50,955 bases of DNA from a bacterium (GTDB lineage: Bacteria; Planctomycetota; UBA1135; GCA-002686595). The position numbers were made by a program, and so were the translations under genes. This document shows positions 24,811 through 32,524 of this stretch, one piece after another. Position 1 is the first letter of the stretch; each line of letters opens with the position of its first letter. Under the pieces are notes generated by a model. That model was not told where the DNA came from, made no database searches, and saw only the letters and a list, made by a program, of their open reading frames with translations. The stretch lies in contig JAAELL010000480.1 of NCBI GenBank assembly GCA_024226735.1, positions 1-50,955 on the forward strand, in the 5' to 3' direction.

Positions 24811-26595
24811 ATGAAGCTCGACCACGGAGTCATCGGCAACGGCGCCCTGATCGCCCTCGTCAACCCCGACACGGGAATCGACTGGCTGTGCATGCCGCGA
24901 TTCGATTCACCCTCGGTGTTCGGGCGCCTGCTCGACGAGGAGCGCGGCGGCACCTGGCGCTTCCTCAAGGACGGCCAGCCCTCGGCGGGCCGGATGAAGT
25001 ACGTGCGCAACACGAACGTGTTGTACACGCACTTTCGGGACGGCGACGACGAATGGGAGCTCTTCGACTTCATGCCGCGCATCCCCGACGGGCTGCGCCA
25101 GCGCTCGCCGCTGCGCGTCGTGCGCCTGTTGCGGCCCCTGCGCGGACGCCCGCGCCTCAGCGTGCAGTTCGATGCGCGGCCGGACTACGCGCGGCAGTGT
25201 GCCGAGCTCGTCCCGACCGACCACGGCGTCACGTTCTCGGGTCCGGGTGCACCGTACTCGCTGTACTCGAACCTGCCCGCGCCGTACCTGGCGAGCGGCG
25301 CGGAGTTCACGCTCGACCGGCCGCGCTACTTCGTCCTCGACTGCGGCCACGCGACGGCGCCGATGCACCTGGACGAGGTCAACCGCGACCTCGACCTGAC
25401 GATCGCGGGCTGGCGCCAGTGGGTGCAAGCCTCCTACATGCCGGGCTTCGCCGATACGGAGGTGATCCGCTCGGCGCTGTGTCTCAAGCTGCACGCCTAC
25501 AGCGAGACGGGCGCGATCATCGCGGCGACGACGACCTCGATCCCCGAGGCGATCGGCGAGCCGCGCACCTGGGACTACCGCTTCTGCTGGCTGCGCGACT
25601 CGGTCTTTACGGTCGAGGCGCTGCGCCGCCTCGCGCACTTCCAGGAAGGGCGCAACTTCATGCAGTTCGTCATGGACGTCGCGCAGGGCGGTCCGCTGCA
25701 GCCCCTGTACGGCATCGGCGGCGAGCGCGACCTCGAGGAGAAGGAGCTCGAGCACCTCGCCGGCTTCCGCGGCACGCGCCCGGTGCGCGTCGGCAACCAG
25801 GCGGCGGAGCAGGTCCAGACCGATCTGATGGGCGAGGTCGTGTTGTGCTTGCGCACGATGCTGACGGACCCGCGCGTCGAGTTCCACGAGCCGACGGCGT
25901 GGCTGCCGCTCGTCGAGCGCATGGTGCGCGAGGCGACCGAGGCGTTCGATGTCGTCGACCTCGGCATCTGGGAGTACCGCGACAATCCCAAGCTGCACAC
26001 CTTCAGCCGCGCGATGTGCTGGGCCGCCGTACACCACGGCGCGTCGATCGCCGCGCACTTCGGCCGCGACGAGCTCGCGCGCGACTGGCGCGCGTCGGCC
26101 GAGAACATGAAGACCGAGATCCTCGAGCGTGGCTACAACGCGGAGCTCGGCATGTTCACTCAGGCGCTCGACGGCACCGAGGCCGACGCGGCGATCCTGC
26201 TCCTGCCCGCGATCGGCCTCGTGCCGGCGACCGACCCGCGCTTCCTCTCGACGCTCGAGCGCTACCGCGAGCTGCTCGTGCGCGCCGGCGGCGTGATGCG
26301 CTACGTCCACGAGGACGACTTCGGCGCTCCGCGCAGCACGTTCACCATCTGCTCCTTCTGGTGGATCGAGGCCCTCGCCCTCGCCGGCCAGCTCGAGGAG
26401 GCGATCGAGACGTTCCAGACCGTGTGCTCGCACGCGAACCCGCTGGGGCTGTTCAGCGAGGACTACGACGCGACGACGGGCGAGCTGCTCGGGAACTTCC
26501 CGCAGGCGTACACGCACGTCGGGCTGATCAACGCGGCGATGACGATCGGGACGCTGGTACGGGCGCGCGACGGGGCGTCGCACGCTTGGACTTGA
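24811..26595 (+). CDS. Glycoside hydrolase family 15 (glucoamylase/trehalase-like)
   Basis: The 594-aa cytoplasmic protein starts with the GH15 N-terminal beta-sandwich (GVIGNGALIALVNPDTGIDW, LCMPRFDSPSVFGRLLD). The (alpha/alpha)6 barrel follows, with RTWDYRFCWLRDSVFTVEAL, DLGIWEYRDNPKLHTFSRAM carrying the probable catalytic acid Glu, and GLFSEDYDATTGELLGNFPQ then YTHVGLI carrying the second Glu. Family members cleave alpha-glucans or, in several bacteria, trehalose. Position 58 bases after the trehalose-synthesis fusion makes trehalase or glycogen/trehalose turnover the best guess; the exact substrate is not shown. Confidence 0.9.
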   Translation: MKLDHGVIGNGALIALVNPDTGIDWLCMPRFDSPSVFGRLLDEERGGTWRFLKDGQPSAGRMKYVRNTNVLYTHFRDGDDEWELFDFMPRIPDGLRQRSPLRVVRLLRPLRGRPRLSVQFDARPDYARQCAELVPTDHGVTFSGPGAPYSLYSNLPAPYLASGAEFTLDRPRYFVLDCGHATAPMHLDEVNRDLDLTIAGWRQWVQASYMPGFADTEVIRSALCLKLHAYSETGAIIAATTTSIPEAIGEPRTWDYRFCWLRDSVFTVEALRRLAHFQEGRNFMQFVMDVAQGGPLQPLYGIGGERDLEEKELEHLAGFRGTRPVRVGNQAAEQVQTDLMGEVVLCLRTMLTDPRVEFHEPTAWLPLVERMVREATEAFDVVDLGIWEYRDNPKLHTFSRAMCWAAVHHGASIAAHFGRDELARDWRASAENMKTEILERGYNAELGMFTQALDGTEADAAILLLPAIGLVPATDPRFLSTLERYRELLVRAGGVMRYVHEDDFGAPRSTFTICSFWWIEALALAGQLEEAIETFQTVCSHANPLGLFSEDYDATTGELLGNFPQAYTHVGLINAAMTIGTLVRARDGASHAWT

Positions 26596-26684
26596 GGGTG
26601 GCGTGATCGGGTAGGGTGCGCGTCGACTGCCTCTTGCCCGACCTGCGGATCCCGGACGACGACCCGCTCTTCTGAAACGAGAAG

Positions 26685-26710
26685 CGGCGCGCGGCCCAGG
26701 CCGCGCGCCG
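26685..26710 (-). terminator. Strong GC hairpin between convergent genes
   Basis: A perfect 12-bp inverted repeat, with arms GGCGCGCGGCC and GGCCGCGCGCC extended by one C-G pair, closes on a 2-base centre. It lies 27 bases beyond the 426-aa gene. On the minus strand it is followed by GCTTCTCGTTTC, a weak U-rich tail. It also lies downstream of the GH15 gene and could serve both. Confidence 0.65.
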
Positions 26711-26737
26711 ATGTCCAACGGAGGCCTCTACGGTCCC

Positions 26738-28018
26738 CTACAGATCGTCCAAGTCGTCGAGCTCGTCGAGATCGTCGTCGCTCGCCGCGTCCTCGGCCGG
26801 CGCGTCGCCTTCCTCGGCGTCGCCCTTGGCCTCGAGCTTCGCGTAGCTGCGCCAGTAGGCCTCGTCGTCCTTCGCGCGGTTCCAGACCTTGTGGAGGAGG
26901 ACGACGACCTTGCGGTTGAACTTCGCTGTGCGGTTGGGCCACTCGTCGATCTCGTACTTCCAGCCGGCGTTCTTGCCGTTGGAGATCATCTCGAGGCGCT
27001 TCTGGACCAGGTCGCCCGTGCGGTGGTCCTCGGTGTTGGTCAGGTTGAGCGTCAGCAGCTTGTTGACGAGCGCGGGGAAGGCCTTCTCCTTGTACTGCTC
27101 CTGCAGCTTGTTGCCCGCGCGGTTGCCGGCGGCGCCCGCGTCGGGGTCGGTGAAGGTCACGACGAGGCGCTTGATCTCGGCCCACTCCTCGGCCGTCGTG
27201 CCGTCGGAAGCTTCGAACTTCTCCAGGTCGTCCCACGACACCTCGGAGGGGTCGTAGTCCGCGTCCGTCATGTCCGCGAGCTTCTTCTTCGGCTTCTTGG
27301 GCTTCTCCTCCGCCGGCTCGGGGTCCGGGTCGGGCTCGTCGATGACCGGCTCGTCGTCGGTGCCCTCGTCCTCGCTGCCGCTGTCGTCGAGCGCGGCGCC
27401 GCCCTCTTCGCCGCCCGCGCCGAGGCCGGCCGCCGCGACGCCGTCGGTCTCGGCCGCGTTCGCCTCGTCGTCACCGCCGAGGAACTTCATCGCGCCGAAG
27501 CCGGCCGCGATCAGAACGACGACGATGCCGATGAACGGCAGCGGGATCGAGCTGCTCTTCTTCGGCTTGAACTCGCGCCCGACGACCGAGTCCGGGTCGC
27601 GCCGCGCTCCGCGGCGGCCGCCGGCGACGCGCGCGGGACGCTTCGTGTCGGCCTCACCGTCGTCGTCGCCCTTCTTGCGGCGCGTGACCGCGGCCGGACG
27701 CGCGCTCTTGGTCACCTTGGCGACCGGCTTCGCGCCGGCCTTGACCACCGGCCGACCCGCCGCCGCCTTGGTGACGACGGGCTTGCTCCCGGACTTGGCG
27801 ACTGGCTTGCCGACCGGCTTGGTCACTCGCTCGACCTTCTTGGCCGCCGTCTGGACGGACTTGGCTGCGGGGGCCGCGGCATCCTTGCCGGCCGCTTCGG
27901 CCTCGGCCTTCTTGCGGGCGAGGATCTTCTCCTTCATCGAGGGGCCGGAGCGCTGTTTGCCGCTCGCCGGGGCGGGCTTCTTGGCCGGAACGGGGCGGGG
28001 TTTCTTTTCGTCGGACAT
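26738..28018 (-). CDS. Single-pass membrane protein with basic N-terminus and acidic C-terminus, unknown function
   Basis: This 426-aa protein has a clear segmental layout. Residues 1-150 are low-complexity and very basic, with KPV/AKP-type repeats (TKPVGKPVAKSGSKPV). A single membrane helix (PLPFIGIVVVLIAAGFGAM) follows at about 162-180. Next comes an acidic linker (DDSGSEDEGTDDEP), a basic patch (KPKKPKKK), and a helical domain of about 120 residues (ADMTDADYDPSEVSWDDLEK, and WNRAKDDEAYWRSYAKLEAK). It ends in DDDLDELDDLDDL. The basic tail may bind nucleic acid or acidic partners; that is inference. It lies 78 bases after the zinc-ribbon gene and is probably in its operon. Confidence 0.75.
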   Translation of the reverse strand: MSDEKKPRPVPAKKPAPASGKQRSGPSMKEKILARKKAEAEAAGKDAAAPAAKSVQTAAKKVERVTKPVGKPVAKSGSKPVVTKAAAGRPVVKAGAKPVAKVTKSARPAAVTRRKKGDDDGEADTKRPARVAGGRRGARRDPDSVVGREFKPKKSSSIPLPFIGIVVVLIAAGFGAMKFLGGDDEANAAETDGVAAAGLGAGGEEGGAALDDSGSEDEGTDDEPVIDEPDPDPEPAEEKPKKPKKKLADMTDADYDPSEVSWDDLEKFEASDGTTAEEWAEIKRLVVTFTDPDAGAAGNRAGNKLQEQYKEKAFPALVNKLLTLNLTNTEDHRTGDLVQKRLEMISNGKNAGWKYEIDEWPNRTAKFNRKVVVLLHKVWNRAKDDEAYWRSYAKLEAKGDAEEGDAPAEDAASDDDLDELDDLDDL

Positions 28019-28096
28019 GGCTGGGGTGGCCCTCGCGGGCCCGGTGTGGGGAGGGGTGGTCGTGCGCGGAAGAGGAAAGGAGAGCCGCTGGCTCTC

Positions 28097-29380
28097 TCAG
28101 CCTCCGCTCTGGTTCTGTTCGCGTTCGTGGCGCAGCCGCTCGAACTCGCGCCGTTCCTTCTCGTTGCGGGGCTTGAAGTCCGGATCGTCCCAGAGGGGAT
28201 CGTCGCCCTCTTCGCGTCCGCCCGAGCCCTTGAACTTCTTCCACTTGCGGTCGTACCAGCCGAACCACTGCTTGAGGCCCGACTCTTGTCGCTCGCGCGT
28301 CGTGCCCATCAGCTCGTGGACCTTGAAGGTCGTCTGATAGCCGGTGATCTCGGACATGCACATGTGCACGAGGTTGACCTGGATCGCTTGGTCCTCGGTG
28401 TCGATCGGGATCTCGGCCATCTTGGAGAGCAGCGCGGGGATGGCGGGGATGCCGATCTCGACAACGCGCATGCGCGCACGGTTCGCCTCGGGGCCGGGGA
28501 TCTCGAGGTCGATCATCTTCGTGATCAATCCGTTGACCTCGGTCCGCAGCTCCTCGGGCGTGTCGTCCTCCCACGGGATCGGTCGGACGACGCCCTCGAT
28601 CACGAGCGAGCCGTCGCTCAGGGTGCGCTTGGTCGTCTTCTTCTTGCGCGCGCGGCGCTCCTTCTCGATCTCCTCCGGGGAGATCCAGCGGAACCAGTCG
28701 TAGGCCTTCCAGCGCGAGCCGTCCCTGGCGAGGTGCCACTCGACGTGCCGGTCCGGCAGGCCGAGGCTCGCGTCGCGGTGCTGCACGCGCAGGCGGATCT
28801 TGACGTCCTCGTCGGACTCGTCGGAGACCCCGCCGTCGAAGGGCTTCCACTGGCCGACGAGCTCGAAGTCGTCACCCTTGAGCAGCTCGTCGCGAATGCC
28901 CTGCATGAACACGACCTGGTCGCCCTTGGGCACCTCGATCCAGGTCGCGGCCGGTGCCCAGTCCTCGGGCGGATCCTCGGGCGCGGCATGGACGCGGTCG
29001 TAGACGCGCTTGGGGTGCAGGCCGGTGATCAGCTTGCCTTCGTTCTGGGTGAAGATCGCCTCGTGTAGCTCGCGGCCCACCTTGACGAACGGCGAGTCCC
29101 AGCCCGTGGGCAGCGACTCCTCGACCACCTCCTCCTCGGGCTCGGCCGCGACCGGCGTGTTGTCGGAGCTGCCGCGGGTGACGATCATGATGCCCGCGAA
29201 GAGCAGGACCGCTCCACCGATGATGAAGTACTTGGTCGGGTCTTCCTTCTTCTTCGGACCACGCGAGCCGAACGGACGGGCGACGTAGACGCGCTCGCAT
29301 TCACTGCAACGAACCTTCGCTCCCTCCTTGTTGTCGGGGAGCTTGGCTTGAGCGTTGCATGCGGGGCACTGGATGAGCAT
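28097..29380 (-). CDS. MJ0042-type zinc-ribbon, single-pass membrane protein of unknown function
   Basis: The 427-aa product starts with an MJ0042-like zinc ribbon: MLIQCPACNAQAKLPDNKEG then VRCSECERVYVARP (two CxxC pairs). A basic stretch, one membrane helix (KYFIIGGAVLLFAGIMIV) and a ~330-residue outside region follow. That region includes GRELHEAIFTQNEGK and a Trp-rich block (AYDWFRWISPEEIEKE), ending in a charged tail. Such ribbon-plus-helix proteins are frequent in Planctomycetes and Deltaproteobacteria-like bacteria, with unknown roles. The start at ATG 29380 is fixed by the conserved ribbon. It probably works with the downstream 426-aa membrane protein. Confidence 0.8.
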   Translation of the reverse strand: MLIQCPACNAQAKLPDNKEGAKVRCSECERVYVARPFGSRGPKKKEDPTKYFIIGGAVLLFAGIMIVTRGSSDNTPVAAEPEEEVVEESLPTGWDSPFVKVGRELHEAIFTQNEGKLITGLHPKRVYDRVHAAPEDPPEDWAPAATWIEVPKGDQVVFMQGIRDELLKGDDFELVGQWKPFDGGVSDESDEDVKIRLRVQHRDASLGLPDRHVEWHLARDGSRWKAYDWFRWISPEEIEKERRARKKKTTKRTLSDGSLVIEGVVRPIPWEDDTPEELRTEVNGLITKMIDLEIPGPEANRARMRVVEIGIPAIPALLSKMAEIPIDTEDQAIQVNLVHMCMSEITGYQTTFKVHELMGTTRERQESGLKQWFGWYDRKWKKFKGSGGREEGDDPLWDDPDFKPRNEKERREFERLRHEREQNQSGG

Positions 29381-29549
29381 GAGTGGCCTGGTACGGACGG
29401 CTGTAACGGAGACTCCGGGACCTACCCGGACTCGGCGCCATGGACACGGACCCCCTGAGGGTAAACAGACACCTAAAGAGTAACTTGGGGCCGAACGGGG
29501 CCGCAAGCAGGACCGAGGGGGCCCCCGGATCGAGACAGGATTCCCCGCC

Positions 29550-30275
29550 TTGAGTACGCCGCGCGCAAGCAAGAACGAAGTTCGAGCCCTCGTCTGGGGG
29601 GCCGCGCTTCTGGGTGTTGCGACGATCGCCGGATTCCTCGTTTGGGTCAGCCTGCCAGGCAAGATCGAACATCGCGTGATCTTTGCGTTCGTGGGGAAGC
29701 TGTTCGTAGGGGGGCCGAGGTGGGGGCGCCGCCCTTGACCTGGTCGCAGGAAGAATTCCGCGGGTATGCCGACCTCGCGCTCGCGGCGCAGGGCTGGCCG
29801 CCCGCGGCCGCGCCGGGATGCCGCATCGTGGACGAGGGGGGAGGAGGCTCCACGGCGACCCGTGTCGACCGCCAGCTCCAGGCGCCGGTCGACGACCCCA
29901 CGGGCGACTGGCTGGTGCACGTCTCGATCCAGCGCGGTGGGGAAGCGGCGCGGTACTGCATCGCGCTGCGCGCGGTGGGGCCGACTGGGGCACCGCTGGA
30001 GCCGGACACGGGCGCTTCGGAGCCCACTCCCCGGCGTCGCGTGGCAGGGGCGGCGCGAGCACGAAGGCCGGGTTCTGGAGTACGCTCTTGCGCCACCCAG
30101 CACCGGCGACACCGCCTACACCGCCGTCCTGCGCGCGACGCTCGGATCCTTCCACGAATCGTTCACCTGGCGAATCGAGGTGCGCGGCGCGAGCGGCAGG
30201 AGCCTCGCGCTCGTCCCCGACCGCATCGCCTTCGACCCGACCCCACGCGGGCAGCTCACCCTGTTCTTCGAATGA
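29550..30275 (+). pseudogene. Frameshifted gene for a small membrane-anchored protein upstream of uvrB
   Basis: Protein-like sequence runs through this interval but changes frame twice. The first part (TTG 29550, AGGA 9 bases upstream) encodes a helix-containing start (VRALVWGAALLGVATIAGFL) up to about 29720. The second part continues in the -1 frame (LTWSQEEFRGYADLALAAQG to GPTGAPLEPDTG), and from about 30025 it returns to the first frame (LPGVAWQGRREHEGRVLEYA) through LTLFFE and TGA 30273. The breaks fall at G runs (29709-29726) and at a C run near 30030. The shifts cancel, so the intact product would be about 241 aa. Sequencing error or a real pseudogene are both possible. The stop overlaps the uvrB ATG. 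Confidence 0.6.
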
Positions 30276-32287
30276 CCGACACCTTCCAGCTCGTCTGTCC
30301 CTTCGAGCCGACCGGCCACCAGCCCGGCGCGATCGCCGGCTTGGCGCAGGGGATCCAGGAGGGCGCCACGGAGCAGACGCTGCTGGGCATCACCGGGTCG
30401 GGCAAGACGTTCACGATGGCGGCGGTGATCGAGAAGGTCGGCAAGCCGGCGCTGATCCTGTCGCCCAACAAGACGCTCGCCGCGCAGCTCTACTCGGAGT
30501 TCAAGGAGCTCTTCCCGCACAACGCCGTCGAGTACTTCGTCAGCTACTACGACTACTATCAGCCCGAGGCCTACGTCGCCTCGACCGACACGTTCATCGA
30601 GAAGGACGCGAGCCGCAACGAGAACATCGAGCGCCTGCGCAACTCGGCGACGCGCTCCCTGCTCGACCGCCAGGACGTGATCATCGTCGCCTCGGTGTCG
30701 TGCATCTACGGTCTCGGCTCGCCGTCGAACTACACCGAGATGGCGCTGCGGCTCGAGGTCGGGATGGAGCTCGACCGCGACCAGCTCCTGCGGCGCTTGA
30801 CGCAGATGCAGTACGCGCGCAACAACATCGACTTCCGGCGCGGTACGTTCCGCGCGCGCGGCGACGTCATCGAGATCTTCCCCGCGTACGAGGAGGAGCG
30901 CGTCATCCGCGTCGAGATGTTCGGCGACGAGATCGAGCAACTCGTGGTCGTCAATCCGCTGCTGGGGGAGATCCTCGGCGAGGTCCAGCACGTCACCGTC
31001 TATCCGCAGAACCACTACGTCACTCCCGAGGCGCGCATGACGCGGGCGGTGCCGCTGATCGAGCAGGAGCTCGCCGAGCGGCTCGAGGAGCTCGCGGGGC
31101 AGAACAAGCTGCTCGAGGCCCAGCGGCTCGAACAACGCACGCGCTACGACCTCGAGCTCATGCGCACGGTTGGCGTGTGCAACGGGATCGAGAACTACTC
31201 GCGCTACATGGACGGGCGCGAGGCGGGGCAGCCGCCGTTCACGCTGATCAACTACTTCCCCGAGGACTGGGTCCTGTACGTCGACGAGAGCCACGTCGCG
31301 ATGCCGCAGGTCGGTGCGATGTTCAAGGGCGACCGCTCGCGCAAGGAGACCCTGGTCGAGCACGGGTTTCGCCTGCCGAGCGCGCTCGACAACCGGCCCC
31401 TGCGCTTCGAGGAGTTCCAGCGTCTCGTCAAGCAGTCGGTGTTCGTGTCGGCGACGCCGAGCGACTACGAGCTGCAGCGCTCGGGTGACCGCATCGTCGA
31501 GCAGATCGTGCGGCCGACGGGGCTGCTCGACCCGCCGATCGAGATGCGCCCGGCCGGGACTCAGGTCGACGACCTGCTGGGCGAGATCCGCGCGACGGTC
31601 GAGGCTGGCTGGCGGGTGCTCGTGACGACGCTCACCAAGCGCTCGTCGGAGGAGCTGACGACCTACTACTCCGAGCTCGGCGTGCGCGTGCGCTACCTGC
31701 ACTCGGAGATCGACGCGATCGAGCGCTCCACGATCCTGCGCGATCTGCGTCTGGGGGAGTTCGACGTGCTCGTGGGCATCAACCTCTTGCGCGAGGGGCT
31801 CGACCTGCCGGAGGTCGCGCTCGTCGCGGTCCTCGACGCGGACAAGGAGGGTTTCCTGCGCGCGGAGAAGTCCTTGATCCAGACCTGTGGCCGGGCGGCA
31901 CGCAACGTCGAGGGCCGCGTGCTGTTCTACGCGGACAAGGTCACCGGCTCGATGCGGGTCTGTATGGACGAGGTGAAGCGCCGGCGCGAGGTGCAGCTCG
32001 TCTACAACACCGAGCACGGGATCGAGCCGAAGACGATCCTCAAGCCCGTGCGCGACTCGATCGAGGCGCTGTACGACATGGACTACCCCGAGGCGCCCGG
32101 GATCCCCGACCCGGGCTCGCAGGTGGCCGAGGACGAGGCGCAGAGCTGGTCACCCGGTCGCCTGCGGGGCGAGATCGCGAAGCTGCGCGCCGACATGCTG
32201 CTCGCCGCGAACGAGCTGCGCTTCGAGGCGGCGGCGAAGATGCGCGACCGGGTGCAGGAGCTGGAGGCGCTCGAGCTCTCGCGCTGA
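30272..32287 (+). CDS. uvrB: Excinuclease ABC subunit B
   Basis: The 671-aa product is a full-length UvrB. It has Walker A GITGSGKTFTMA, the damage-probing beta-hairpin with YYDYYQPEAYVASTDTFIEK, the helicase motif VDESHVAMPQVGAMFKGDRS, RLPSALDNRPLRFEEF, SVFVSATPSDYEL and motif VI TCGRAARNVEGRVLFYADK. A C-terminal UVR domain (ELRFEAAAKMRDRVQELEA) contacts UvrC. It loads on damaged DNA after UvrA and positions UvrC. The ATG at 30272 overlaps the preceding stop (ATGA). uvrC follows after 237 bases on the same strand. Confidence 0.97.
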   Translation: MTDTFQLVCPFEPTGHQPGAIAGLAQGIQEGATEQTLLGITGSGKTFTMAAVIEKVGKPALILSPNKTLAAQLYSEFKELFPHNAVEYFVSYYDYYQPEAYVASTDTFIEKDASRNENIERLRNSATRSLLDRQDVIIVASVSCIYGLGSPSNYTEMALRLEVGMELDRDQLLRRLTQMQYARNNIDFRRGTFRARGDVIEIFPAYEEERVIRVEMFGDEIEQLVVVNPLLGEILGEVQHVTVYPQNHYVTPEARMTRAVPLIEQELAERLEELAGQNKLLEAQRLEQRTRYDLELMRTVGVCNGIENYSRYMDGREAGQPPFTLINYFPEDWVLYVDESHVAMPQVGAMFKGDRSRKETLVEHGFRLPSALDNRPLRFEEFQRLVKQSVFVSATPSDYELQRSGDRIVEQIVRPTGLLDPPIEMRPAGTQVDDLLGEIRATVEAGWRVLVTTLTKRSSEELTTYYSELGVRVRYLHSEIDAIERSTILRDLRLGEFDVLVGINLLREGLDLPEVALVAVLDADKEGFLRAEKSLIQTCGRAARNVEGRVLFYADKVTGSMRVCMDEVKRRREVQLVYNTEHGIEPKTILKPVRDSIEALYDMDYPEAPGIPDPGSQVAEDEAQSWSPGRLRGEIAKLRADMLLAANELRFEAAAKMRDRVQELEALELSR

Positions 32288-32338
32288 GCGCGATCGACTC
32301 TTTACGAAGTCCGCGGTGGAGCGCGTGCGGCTTTCCTC

Positions 32339-32504
32339 TGATGCAGACATTCGCAGTCGTATCCCGGCCCGCATGCACGCTCCACGGCGTTGCGGCTCCT
32401 CCGACCAATCCCAGTATCACCGTATTGGCAGCGAAGTTGCGTCGTCGCCGCGCCTTGTGGCACGCACACGCGAACTCGGGATAAGACCGCAACTGTCTGC
32501 ATCA
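32339..32504. repeat. Inverted-repeat element (MITE-like) in the uvrB-uvrC gap
   Basis: Arms 32339-32366 and 32477-32504 (28 bases each) match as reverse complements at 24 positions, with a perfect outer 11 bp (TGATGCAGACA / TGTCTGCATCA). Total length is 166 bases. A shorter stem (GTGGAGCG at 32316-32323 with CGCTCCAC at 32378-32385) interleaves with it. No ORF or target-site duplication is evident. Confidence 0.6.
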
Positions 32505-32510
32505 CACCAC

Positions 32511-32516
32511 TAGAAT
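32511..32516 (+). promoter_or_regulatory. -10-like element of uvrC
   Basis: TAGAAT (5/6 match to TATAAT) lies 8 bases before the uvrC ATG at 32525 and directly after the inverted-repeat element. There is no Shine-Dalgarno sequence, so a leaderless transcript is suggested. Confidence 0.4.
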
Positions 32517-32524
32517 GCTCGGCG

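Noticed and set aside
32288..32524. tRNA or small RNA gene in the uvrB-uvrC gap
   Set aside because: No TPsiC-loop pattern or cloverleaf can be drawn; the visible structure is the inverted repeat already listed.
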